From the NCBI RefSeq assembly GCF_000382485.1, contig NZ_AORY01000012.1, forward strand, positions 372,001 to 436,000: 64,000 nt of DNA, read 5' to 3'. This stretch comes from Sphingomonas sp. Mn802worker. Its GTDB lineage: Bacteria; Pseudomonadota; Alphaproteobacteria; Sphingomonadales; Sphingomonadaceae. Made by a program: the position numbers and the translations under genes. A model generated the notes under the pieces. It had not been told where the DNA came from. It saw nothing but the letters and a program-made list of their open reading frames with translations, and searched no databases. Positions 50,979-59,742 of the stretch are shown here, in pieces. Positions within the stretch are counted from its first letter, which is position 1. Every line of letters begins with the position of its first letter.

Positions 50979-52160
50979 ATGAACTTCGAGCTGGACGAAG
51001 ACCATCGCATGATCGCCGATCTGGTACGGCGCTTCGTCGAGGACGAGCTGGTGCCGCTGGAGCAGGGCGTGCTCGACCGGGCGATCGCGGGCGAGGAAGT
51101 GCAATTGACCGCGGAAGAGACCGAGCGCGTCAACGCGGTGTCGCGCGAGCTTGGGCTCTGGGGGCTCGACGCACCCGAGGATGTCGGCGGCCACGATCTG
51201 CCTGCAGTTGCAATGGTCGGCGTCAACGAGGCGATGGGCCGCACAATCGTGCCCTACACGCTGCCGCCCGACTCGCCCAACCTGCGGATGCTCGCTGCGA
51301 CCGTCAACGACCGCCAGCGCGAGGCGTACCTTGCCCCATATGTCGCCGGCAAGACAATCAGCGCGATCGGCATTTCCGAGCCCGGCGCGGGCGCGGACCC
51401 TGCCGGGATGAAGACGCATGCGGTGCGAGTGCCCGGTGAGAATGGGGGCGATGACTGGGTCATCAATGGCCGCAAGATCTGGATCACCAAGGCGAACCGC
51501 GCCGACTTCACGATCCTGATGGCGGTGACCGACCGTGAGAAGGGCGCACGCGGGGGCATGAGCGCGTTCCTGGTCGACAAGGACGCGCCGGGCTTTCAGG
51601 TCGTGCGTCCGATCCCGGTGATCGGCGGCGAGACCTTGTACGAGGTCGTGCTGGAGGATTGCCGCGTTCCGGAATGGAAGCTGCTCGGCACCGAGGGCCA
51701 GGGCTTCGCGCCGATGCAGCTGCGGCTCGCCACGCGGCGCGCCGAGATGGCGGCGAACGCGATCGGCATGGCGCAGCGCGCGCTCGACATGATGATCGAC
51801 TATGCGCCGCAGCGCACGACCTTCGGCAAGCCCCTGTCCGAGCGGCAGACGGTCCAGAACTGGGTATCCGACGCCGCGATCAAGCTGCACGCCGCGCGGT
51901 TGATGACGTACGATTGCGCGTGGAAGCTCGATCAGGGCCGCGATACCCGTACCGAAGTGTCGATGATCAAGAGCTTCGCGCTGGAAACCGCGTGGGAGGT
52001 ACTGGACCATGCGATGCAATGTTTCGGCGCGATGGGCATGACGCGCGAAATGCCGTTGCAGCAGATGGCGGCGCGCATCCGGCTGATGCGGATCTACGAC
52101 GGGCCGACCGAGATCCATAACTGGGTCGTGGCGCGCAACCTGTTGGGAACTAGAGCATGA
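50979..52160 (+). CDS. Acyl-CoA dehydrogenase
   Basis: 393 residues from ATG 50979 (GGGAGAG upstream). FAD-dependent alpha,beta-desaturation of acyl-CoAs, cytosolic. Recognisable: MNFELDEDHRMIADLVRRFV, AIGISEPGAGADPAGMKTHA (substrate/FAD strand), WVINGRKIWITKANRADF, and the C-terminal QRTTFGKPLSERQTVQNWVS ... MRIYDGPTEIHNWVVARNLL. The catalytic base position in this subclass is not obvious. Its stop overlaps the hydratase start by 4 nt, forming a two-gene beta-oxidation-type unit. Confidence 0.93.
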   Translation: MNFELDEDHRMIADLVRRFVEDELVPLEQGVLDRAIAGEEVQLTAEETERVNAVSRELGLWGLDAPEDVGGHDLPAVAMVGVNEAMGRTIVPYTLPPDSPNLRMLAATVNDRQREAYLAPYVAGKTISAIGISEPGAGADPAGMKTHAVRVPGENGGDDWVINGRKIWITKANRADFTILMAVTDREKGARGGMSAFLVDKDAPGFQVVRPIPVIGGETLYEVVLEDCRVPEWKLLGTEGQGFAPMQLRLATRRAEMAANAIGMAQRALDMMIDYAPQRTTFGKPLSERQTVQNWVSDAAIKLHAARLMTYDCAWKLDQGRDTRTEVSMIKSFALETAWEVLDHAMQCFGAMGMTREMPLQQMAARIRLMRIYDGPTEIHNWVVARNLLGTRA

Positions 52161-52930
52161 GAGAGCATATCGCGGTCACCACCGCCGATCACGTCGCCAC
52201 CGTCGTCATCGACCGTCCGCCGCATAATCATGTCAACGCCGTCCTGGTCAACGCGCTTGCCGACGTGTTCGAGGAGTTGGGACGCGATGACGACGTCCGC
52301 GCGATCGTGCTTGCGACCGCGGGCAAGGTGTTTTGCGGCGGTGCCGACCTGACCGGCGACAAGCCGCTGGCGGACGACAGCGGCGAGAGCGAGACTCCCG
52401 CGCTCTACCGCGGCGCCTATCGCCTGTTCGCGGCGAAAAAGCCGGTTGTAGTCGCGGTTCAGGGTGCGGCGGTCGGTGCGGGGCTGGGCCTCGCGCTCGT
52501 CGGCGACTTCCGCGTCGCCGCACCCGAGGCGCGCTTCTCGGCCAATTTCGTCACGCTCGGCTTCCATGCCGGCTTCGGCATTACCGCGACGCTGCCGCGC
52601 GTCGTCGGCGAGCAGCACGCGTCCTTGATGCTGCAAACCGGCCGTCGCGTGAAGGCGGAGGATGCGCTGCGCTATGGGTTGGTCGATGAGATCGCGCCGC
52701 TCGACGACCTGCGCGCCGCGGCCGAGCGGCTGGCGGGCGAGATCGCCGCAAACGCGCCCCTCGCCGTTGAGGCCACGCGCGCGACGCTGCGCGGCGACCT
52801 GGCCGAAGCGGTGCGGACGCGGACCGAGCACGAGCGCGCCGAGCAGGACCGACTGATGCAGACCGCCGATTTCCGCGAGGGGATCAAGGCGGTCGGGGAG
52901 CGGCGCAAGGGCGATTTTGTACGCGGGTGA
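52157..52930 (+). CDS. Enoyl-CoA hydratase/isomerase family protein (crotonase fold)
   Basis: 257 residues. Crotonase segments: VVIDRPPHNHVNAVLVNALA, KVFCGGADLTGDKPL (oxyanion loop), VQGAAVGAGLGLALVGDFRV, EARFSANFVTLGFHAGFGIT and EDALRYGLVDEIAPL. The loop that normally brings the two catalytic Glu is not clear-cut, so hydratase and isomerase remain possible. Translationally coupled to the acyl-CoA dehydrogenase; together likely a degradative or modification step on a particular acyl chain. Confidence 0.88.
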   Translation: MREHIAVTTADHVATVVIDRPPHNHVNAVLVNALADVFEELGRDDDVRAIVLATAGKVFCGGADLTGDKPLADDSGESETPALYRGAYRLFAAKKPVVVAVQGAAVGAGLGLALVGDFRVAAPEARFSANFVTLGFHAGFGITATLPRVVGEQHASLMLQTGRRVKAEDALRYGLVDEIAPLDDLRAAAERLAGEIAANAPLAVEATRATLRGDLAEAVRTRTEHERAEQDRLMQTADFREGIKAVGERRKGDFVRG

Positions 52931-53083
52931 CCACGCGCGCTTCGGTGCTGTCCGCTCGTTGCGGGAAAATAACCCAGCCGCTGAGAAACATTTGCGACAA
53001 ACCCCGGATAAGCGCATCTGGGACAGACAGGCTGACACGAGCGCGACGCGCGTGGGCGGCACCACAGGCATGCGGGTGAAAGA

Positions 53084-54355
53084 TTGATCAAGCGTGACCA
53101 AGGGCGGCATCGCCGCCTGCTGCTCGGCATTGCCGTCGCTCCCGCCGTCCTCGCGCTTGCCGCATGCGGCGGCGGCGGTGAGCAGGCGAAGGGAAAGGGC
53201 GGTGCCGCCGGACGCGGCGGCGGCGGTGGTCCGGCGCAGGTCGGCTATGTCGTTGTCCAGCCGACCTCAGTGCCGATGACGACCGAGCTCGCCGGGCGGG
53301 TGGTCGCATTCCAAAGCTCGGAGGTGCGCCCGCAGGTGTCGGGCGTGATCCAGCGGCGCTTCTTCACGGAAGGCTCGGTCGTCAAAAAGGGTCAGCCGCT
53401 CTATCAGATCGACCCGTCGCTCTACCGCGCGTCGGCGAACGAGGCGCGCGCTAGCGTCGCCAACGCCCAAGCCAACGCCGAGGCCGCGCGCATCCGCGCC
53501 GATCGCTACAAGCCGCTTGCCGAGATACAGGCGATCAGCAAGCAGGATTACACCGACGCGGTCGCCACACAGCGGCAGGCGCAGGCGCAAATCCAGCTCA
53601 ACCGCGCGCAGCTCGATACCGCGCGAATCAACCTGCGCTTCACGACGGTGCCGGCGCCGATCACCGGACGCATCGGCCGCTCGCTGTTCACGGTCGGCGC
53701 GCTGGTCAGCGCGACGCAGACCGATCCGCTGACGACGATCCAGCAGCTCGACCCGATCTTCGTCGACATCCAGCAATCGAGCGCGGAGCTGCTCACGCTG
53801 CGCCGCGCGCTCGCCAGCGGCGGCTCGGTGCCCGCGCGCGCCGATGTGCGGCTGAAGCTGGAGGACGGCAGCGACTATGGCCTGACCGGCAGCGTCGAGT
53901 TCGCGGAGGTGGTCGTCGACCAGTCGACCGGCACCGTCACGCTTCGCGCGCGCTTCCCCAACCCGCGTGGCCTGTTGCTGCCCGGCATGTTCGTCCGCGC
54001 GCAGTTCAGCCAGTCGATCGACCAGAATGCGTTCCTGGTGCCGCAGCAGGCGGTGTCGCGCGATCCGAAGGGCAATGCGACGGTCTGGCTGGTCGGCCCC
54101 GGCAACAAGGCGATACAGCGCGACATTACCGCGACGCGGACACAGGGCGCTTACTGGGTGGTGACCGGCGGGCTGAAGAACGGCGATCGCATCATCACGC
54201 AAGGCACCGGCACGCTGAAGCCCAACGCAGCCATCAAGCCGGTGCCCGCCAACACGCCGCAAAAGGTCGCGCCACCGCCGTCGAAGGACGGTAACGGCGG
54301 TCAGGCAGGCGACACCGGCGGACGCGGCCAGGGCGGCCAGAGCAAGGCCGGCTGA
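53084..54355 (+). CDS. RND efflux periplasmic adaptor (MexA/AcrA family lipoprotein)
   Basis: 423 residues from a TTG with GTGAAAG upstream; no ATG is available at the right place. A lipobox (VLALAAC) follows the signal segment, so it is anchored in the inner membrane. Membrane-fusion layout: beta-barrel and lipoyl half (EVRPQVSGVIQRRFFTEGSV, VVKKGQPLYQIDPSLYRA), alpha-hairpin (ANAQANAEAARIRADRYKPL), and PAPITGRIGRSLFTVGALVS. A Gly/Ser/Lys-rich C-terminal tail is added. First gene of a complete efflux operon with the pump and outer-membrane factor. Confidence 0.93.
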   Translation: MIKRDQGRHRRLLLGIAVAPAVLALAACGGGGEQAKGKGGAAGRGGGGGPAQVGYVVVQPTSVPMTTELAGRVVAFQSSEVRPQVSGVIQRRFFTEGSVVKKGQPLYQIDPSLYRASANEARASVANAQANAEAARIRADRYKPLAEIQAISKQDYTDAVATQRQAQAQIQLNRAQLDTARINLRFTTVPAPITGRIGRSLFTVGALVSATQTDPLTTIQQLDPIFVDIQQSSAELLTLRRALASGGSVPARADVRLKLEDGSDYGLTGSVEFAEVVVDQSTGTVTLRARFPNPRGLLLPGMFVRAQFSQSIDQNAFLVPQQAVSRDPKGNATVWLVGPGNKAIQRDITATRTQGAYWVVTGGLKNGDRIITQGTGTLKPNAAIKPVPANTPQKVAPPPSKDGNGGQAGDTGGRGQGGQSKAG

Positions 54356-57300
54356 GTGCTGTCACGCATCTTCATCGATCGCCCGATCTTTGCCTGGGTG
54401 CTCGCGATCATCGTGATGATGGCGGGCGTTGGTGGCATCCTCGGTCTGCCGATTGCGCAATATCCCGACGTCGCCCCGCCGCAGGTATCGGTCCGTGCGA
54501 CCTACCCGGGCGCCAACGCGCAGACGATCCAGAATTCGGTCACGCAGGTGATCGAGCAACAGCTGACCGGCATCGACGGCCTGTTGTACTTCAGCTCGTC
54601 ATCCTCGTCGCGCGGATCGGTGACGATCACCGTCACGTTTGAAAAGGGGACCAACCCCGACATCGCGCAGGTTCAGGTGCAGAACCAGGTCCAGCAGGCG
54701 GTGTCGCGCCTGCCGACGCAGGTGCAGCAACAGGGCCTCGTCGTCCGCAAATCGAACCCGGACAACCTGCTGATCGCGGGCGTTTACGACATCAGCGACA
54801 AGCTGACGAACCAGGACGTGTCCGATTACCTGGTGTCGAACCTGCAGGACCCGCTCGGCCGTGTTCAGGGTGTGGGTGACACCAACGTTTTTGGCGCGCA
54901 ATATGCGATGCGCATCTGGCTCGATCCCGCGCGTCTGGCAAGTTATCAGCTGATGCCGGGCGACGTCGTCACCGCCATCACCAACCAGAACACCGAGGTC
55001 GCGGCCGGCGAGATCGGCGGGCAGCCGATGCCGCAGACACAGATGCTGAACGCGACCGTCACCGCGCAGTCGCGGTTGCAGACGCCAGAGCAGTTCCGCA
55101 ACATCATCCTGAAGACGACCAGCAGCGGCGCGACCGTTCGGCTCGCCGACATCGGCCGGATCGAACTGGGCGCGGAGAGCTATGCCGCGCTCAGCCGCGT
55201 CAATCGCCATCCTGGCGCAGGCATCGCCGTGCTGCTGGCGCCGGGCGCCGACGCATTGCAGACCGCCGAGCTGGTCAAGGCCGAGATCGCGCGTGTCGCA
55301 AAGACGTTCCCGCCCAATCTGCGCGTTGCCTATGCCAACGACACCACCGACTTCATCAAGCTGTCGATCGAGGAGGTCATCAAGACGCTGGTCGAGGCGA
55401 TCATCCTCGTCGTCATCGTCATGTTCGTGTTTCTGCAAAGCTGGCGCGCGACACTGGTGCCGACAATTGCGGTGCCGGTGGTGCTGCTCGGCACGTTCGC
55501 GGTTTTCTATCTCGCCGGCTTCTCGATCAACACGCTGACGCTGTTCGGGCTCGTGCTCGCGATCGGCCTGCTCGTCGACGATGCGATCGTGGTGGTCGAG
55601 AATGTCGAACGCCTGATGGAAGAGAACCCGGGCATGAGCCCGCGCGACGCGACGGTGGAATCGATGGACGAGATCACCGTCGCGCTGATCGCGATCGCGC
55701 TCGTGCTGTCGGCGGTGTTCCTGCCGATGGCGTTCTTCGGCGGATCGACCGGCGTCATCTATCGCCAATTCTCGCTCACCATCATCTCGGCGATGGTCCT
55801 GTCGGTACTGGTCGCCCTGATCCTGAGCCCCGCCCTCACCTCACACCTGCTGAAGGCCAAGCACGACGAGAACGGTGACCTTCACCAGACTTGGCTCGGT
55901 CGAAAGGCGCCGTGGGTCGCGGACAAGCTGGAGGGTGCGAAGGACTGGTTCAACGACCGGTTCGACCGGATGGTCAAGCGTTACACGGGCGCGGTCGAGC
56001 GCGTGATTGACCATCGCTGGATCGTCGTGCTGATCTATGTCGGCATCGTTGCGCTGCTGGCCGTCATGTTCCTGCGGCTGCCGACCGGCTTCCTGCCGAC
56101 CGAGGACCAAGGCGGCGCAATCGTGCAGTTCCGCCTGCCCGCGGGCGCGACGCAGGGACGCACCACCGAGGTGCAGCGCCGCGTTGAGCAATATTTTGCG
56201 ACCAACGAAGCCAAGAACATGCGTACGCTGTTCACGGTCGCGGGCGGTGGCGGTGGCGGCGTGAGCGGCCAGAACACCGGACAGGGTTTCATGGCCTTCA
56301 CCGACTGGGCCAACCGCACCGACAAGGCAGACAGCGCCGATGCAATCGTCGCGCGCGCGTCCGCCGCATTCCGCGGGCTGCGCGACGCGCAGGTGTTCGC
56401 GCTCGTCCCGCCTGCGATCCGTGGCCTCGGCCAGTCGGACGGCTTCACGATGGAGCTGCAGAACGCGAGCGGCATGAGCCAGGAGAAGTTCAACGCCGCG
56501 CGCGACGAATTGCTCGCAAAGGCGAACGCCGATCCGAAACTGGCGGGCGTGCGCCTGACCGAGTTGCCCGACATCGGCACGCTGCGCGTCGATGCCGACC
56601 CGCAGAAGCTCGCCGCGCTCGGCCTGTCGCAGGGTGACGTCAACACCACGTTGTCGACCGCTTGGGGTGGCCGCTACGTCAACGATTTCATCGACCGCGG
56701 TCGCGTAAAGCGCGTCTACGTTCAGGGGGATGCCCCCTATCGGGCCGAGCCGGAGGACCTGTACCAGTGGTTCGTCCGCAACACGTCGGGCACGATGGTG
56801 CCGTTCAGCTCGTTCGCGAGCCTCGGCTGGTCGCAGGCGCCGACGACGCTGTCGCGCTTCAACGGCATCTCGTCGTATGAATTCCAGGGTTCGGGCGCGA
56901 ACGGCGTCAGCTCGGGCGACGCGATGGCGCGGATGCAGCAACTGGCGGGCGAGATCCCGGGCACCAGCATCGCCTGGGCCGGCCTATCGTATCAGGAACG
57001 GCTGTCCTCGGGCCAGGCGCCGCTGCTCTACGGCCTGTCGATCATCGTCGTGTTCCTGTGCCTGGCGGCCTTGTACGAAAGCTGGACGATCCCGATCGCA
57101 GTGTTGCTGATCATCCCGCTCGGGCTGATCGGCGCGATTGTTGCGGTGTCGCTGCGTGGTCTGACCAATGACGTTTATCTCCAAATCGGACTTCTGACGA
57201 CGATGGGGCTGGCGGCGAAGAACGCGATTCTGATGATCGAGTTCGCCGAACAGGCGGAGAAGAAGGGTGCGCGCATCATCGACGCGGCGCTGGAGGCGGC

Positions 57301-57649
57301 GCGGTTGCGTCTGCGCCCTATCCTGATGACCAGCCTCGCGTTCATCTTCGGCGTGCTGCCGCTCGCGATCTCGACCGGTGCGGGCGCGAACAGCCGCATC
57401 GCGATCGGCACCGCGGTGATCGGCGGCATGATCACCGCGACCGTGCTGGCGATCTTCTACATTCCGTTGTTCTTCGTGCTGGTCCGCCGCGGCACGCGGG
57501 ACGGGATCAAGGGCCTGCGTCGCGGCGCCGACCCTAGCCACCCGGAAGAGGGCGGTGATGGAGGCGATGGTCCGAAGGACCGGCCGCCGACGCCGCAGCT
57601 TCCCGCGCCGGCGAGCCACCCTGCCCTTCCCGCACCGGATCACGCATGA
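54356..57649 (+). CDS. RND family multidrug efflux pump inner-membrane permease (HAE-1 type)
   Basis: 1097 residues, GTG start directly after the adaptor stop. N-terminal MLSRIFIDRPIFAWVLAIIV and PIAQYPDVAPPQVSVRATYP are diagnostic of the AcrB/MexB class; twelve transmembrane helices, two large periplasmic loops, and the proton-relay acidic pair in LVLAIGLLVDDAIVVVENVE are present. A drug/proton antiporter forming a trimer. The C-terminal Pro/Gly-rich tail (about 40 residues) extends beyond E. coli AcrB. Substrates not predictable. Confidence 0.96.
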   Translation: MLSRIFIDRPIFAWVLAIIVMMAGVGGILGLPIAQYPDVAPPQVSVRATYPGANAQTIQNSVTQVIEQQLTGIDGLLYFSSSSSSRGSVTITVTFEKGTNPDIAQVQVQNQVQQAVSRLPTQVQQQGLVVRKSNPDNLLIAGVYDISDKLTNQDVSDYLVSNLQDPLGRVQGVGDTNVFGAQYAMRIWLDPARLASYQLMPGDVVTAITNQNTEVAAGEIGGQPMPQTQMLNATVTAQSRLQTPEQFRNIILKTTSSGATVRLADIGRIELGAESYAALSRVNRHPGAGIAVLLAPGADALQTAELVKAEIARVAKTFPPNLRVAYANDTTDFIKLSIEEVIKTLVEAIILVVIVMFVFLQSWRATLVPTIAVPVVLLGTFAVFYLAGFSINTLTLFGLVLAIGLLVDDAIVVVENVERLMEENPGMSPRDATVESMDEITVALIAIALVLSAVFLPMAFFGGSTGVIYRQFSLTIISAMVLSVLVALILSPALTSHLLKAKHDENGDLHQTWLGRKAPWVADKLEGAKDWFNDRFDRMVKRYTGAVERVIDHRWIVVLIYVGIVALLAVMFLRLPTGFLPTEDQGGAIVQFRLPAGATQGRTTEVQRRVEQYFATNEAKNMRTLFTVAGGGGGGVSGQNTGQGFMAFTDWANRTDKADSADAIVARASAAFRGLRDAQVFALVPPAIRGLGQSDGFTMELQNASGMSQEKFNAARDELLAKANADPKLAGVRLTELPDIGTLRVDADPQKLAALGLSQGDVNTTLSTAWGGRYVNDFIDRGRVKRVYVQGDAPYRAEPEDLYQWFVRNTSGTMVPFSSFASLGWSQAPTTLSRFNGISSYEFQGSGANGVSSGDAMARMQQLAGEIPGTSIAWAGLSYQERLSSGQAPLLYGLSIIVVFLCLAALYESWTIPIAVLLIIPLGLIGAIVAVSLRGLTNDVYLQIGLLTTMGLAAKNAILMIEFAEQAEKKGARIIDAALEAARLRLRPILMTSLAFIFGVLPLAISTGAGANSRIAIGTAVIGGMITATVLAIFYIPLFFVLVRRGTRDGIKGLRRGADPSHPEEGGDGGDGPKDRPPTPQLPAPASHPALPAPDHA

Positions 57650-59250
57650 TGCGCCCGACGTTCCGACCGCTCGTCACGCTGCTGACCGCCAGCGCGCTCA
57701 CCGCCTGCTCGCTGGCACCCAAATACGTCCGCCCCGACTTGCCGGTGCCGCCGTCATGGCCGATCGGTGATGCGTACTTACGCCAGAGCGAGGCGCCGCT
57801 GCCAAGCGTCAGCTACCGCGACATCTTTCGCGACGCACGGTTGCAGCGGATCATCGACGAGGCGCTGGTCAACAATCGCGACCTCCGCGTCGCGGTCGCG
57901 AATATCGAGGCGACACGCGCGCAATACCGCATCCAGCGCGCCGACCTGTTCCCGCAAGTCGATGCGACCGGGTCGTACAGTTATCGTCGCACCGGCAGCT
58001 CGGGCGTCTCTACAGGAGTGCCGATCGGCACCGGCGGCAATGCCGGCGGCGGCGGGACGGGCACCGGTGGCGTCGGCACCGGTGGCGTGAACGGAGGTAC
58101 CGGTGTCGGCAACGGCGGCACCGGCGGTGTCGGCACCGGAGGCACTACCAGCGTCTCCAGCAATCGCAGCACGTTCAGCGCGCAGCTGGGCGTGACGGCG
58201 TTCGAGATCGACCTGTTCGGCCGTGTCCGCTCGCTGACCAGCGCGGCGCTCGACCGCTACTTCGGACAGGAGGCGGCAGCGCGCGCGACACGGCTAACGC
58301 TGGTGTCGGACATCGCCAACGCCTGGATCACCTACGGCTCCGACGCGAGCCTGCTCAAGATCGCCGAGGATACCGCGACCAGCGCGCGACGCAGCGTGCA
58401 GCTGACCCGCGCGCGGCTGGCAGGCGGCGTCTCGCCACGCAGCGACGTGCGTCAGGCCGAGCAGGTGCTCGAGACCGCGCTGGCCGATCTGGCACAGCAA
58501 AAGACGCTGATCGCGCAGGACGCCAACGCGCTGCAACTTCTGGTCGGCGCGCCGGTCAATGCGACGCTGCTCCCCGGATCGATCGACGACGCGGCGCGCA
58601 ACCTGGGCGAGCTGCCCGCCGGGCTCGACTCTGGCATCCTGTTGCGCCGCCCCGATGTGGTGCAGGCGGAATATTCGTTGCGGGCCGCAAACGCAGAGAT
58701 CGGCGCGGCGCGTGCGCAGCTGTTCCCGCGCGTCGCGCTGACCGCGTTGGTCGGCTTCGCCAGCACCGCGCTCCGCACGCTCTTCACCGGCGGCGCGTTC
58801 AACTATTCGGTCGCGCCGAACGTCAGCTACCCGATCTTCCAGGCGGGCGCGGCGCGTGCGGGCGTCGCGTATTCGCAGGCACAGCGCGATGCGGCACTCG
58901 GCACCTACGAGAAGACGATCCAGACCGCGTTCCAAGAGGTCTCGGACGCGCTGGCGCGGCGCGGCACGATCACCGACCAGCTTGCCGCCAACCAGCGGTT
59001 CCTCAACGCTGCGGCCGACACGTTGCAGCTCGCCAACGCACGCTATCAGGGCGGGATCGACACGTATCTGACCAGCCTAGACGCGCAGCGATCGCTCTAC
59101 ACCGCGCAACGCACGGTGGTGCAGACGCAGCTGACGCGCGCGTCCAACCTCGTCACGCTCTACCAGACGCTCGGTGGCGATTCGCAACTGGAGGCGACCG
59201 CTCAAGGGCCGGTCACGCCGGTCAGCACCGGCACACCGCCACGGCCGTAA
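57646..59250 (+). CDS. RND outer-membrane factor (NodT/OprM family lipoprotein) with Gly-rich loop
   Basis: 534 residues, overlapping the pump stop by 4 nt. Lipobox LTACS near residue 20, then APKYVRPDLPVPPSWP, the canonical NodT/OprM start. Two repeats of alpha-barrel and beta-strands follow (EIDLFGRVRSLTSAALDRYF, VSDALARRGTITDQLAANQR). Residues about 122-166 are a Gly/Thr-rich low-complexity insert in the position of the first extracellular loop of the barrel. It completes the tripartite pump as the outer-membrane channel. Confidence 0.93.
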   Translation: MMRPTFRPLVTLLTASALTACSLAPKYVRPDLPVPPSWPIGDAYLRQSEAPLPSVSYRDIFRDARLQRIIDEALVNNRDLRVAVANIEATRAQYRIQRADLFPQVDATGSYSYRRTGSSGVSTGVPIGTGGNAGGGGTGTGGVGTGGVNGGTGVGNGGTGGVGTGGTTSVSSNRSTFSAQLGVTAFEIDLFGRVRSLTSAALDRYFGQEAAARATRLTLVSDIANAWITYGSDASLLKIAEDTATSARRSVQLTRARLAGGVSPRSDVRQAEQVLETALADLAQQKTLIAQDANALQLLVGAPVNATLLPGSIDDAARNLGELPAGLDSGILLRRPDVVQAEYSLRAANAEIGAARAQLFPRVALTALVGFASTALRTLFTGGAFNYSVAPNVSYPIFQAGAARAGVAYSQAQRDAALGTYEKTIQTAFQEVSDALARRGTITDQLAANQRFLNAAADTLQLANARYQGGIDTYLTSLDAQRSLYTAQRTVVQTQLTRASNLVTLYQTLGGDSQLEATAQGPVTPVSTGTPPRP

Positions 59251-59311
59251 CGCGGCATAACCGCCCCGCCCGCTGTTCACAGGCGGGCGGAAGCGGGTTG
59301 CACGGGCATCA

Positions 59312-59662
59312 TCAGCCCGCTTTGCCGCCGCCCTGCATCGGCGCAACCGCGTCGCGGCCGAACTTCATGATCAGCTCGCCGATCTCGCGTGCCTGATCCA
59401 TCGAGCGCTGGCTCTGCTCGCGCAGGTAATCGCCCTGAATGCGCATCACATCGCCCAGATCCTTGGCCTGCGCTGCCGCGCGCATCGCGGCAAATGCCTG
59501 CTCGGCGTTGGTTTGCGCCTGATCGATCATCGCGACACCCAGGCTGGAGGATTGGTCCGCGATCTTCTGTCCGGACGCGTGTATCGCGTCGCCGGCGCGC
59601 TGCGCTCCCTCGAAGGCTGCGCCGGTAGCGTTTTTCGTCGCGTTTGCGTTGTCGTCCGCCAT
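59312..59662 (-). CDS. Phasin family protein
   Basis: 116 residues, all-helical and amphipathic: GAAFEGAQRAGDAIHASGQK, MIDQAQTNAEQAFAAMRAAA, DVMRIQGDYLREQSQRSMDQ and LIMKFGRDAVAPM. Matches the phasin_2 type that coats polyhydroxyalkanoate granules or similar storage bodies. No PHA synthesis genes are in the window. Converges with the efflux operon and lies 80 nt downstream of the P450 gene on the same strand. Confidence 0.82.
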   Translation of the reverse strand: MADDNANATKNATGAAFEGAQRAGDAIHASGQKIADQSSSLGVAMIDQAQTNAEQAFAAMRAAAQAKDLGDVMRIQGDYLREQSQRSMDQAREIGELIMKFGRDAVAPMQGGGKAG

Positions 59663-59742
59663 TATCCTGCTCCTCCATGCGGCCAGCGTTCAAGCCGCTT
59701 GCATCGCCTCAACCCGGCCGGCCCCAAGCGGTTGCACCCGCG

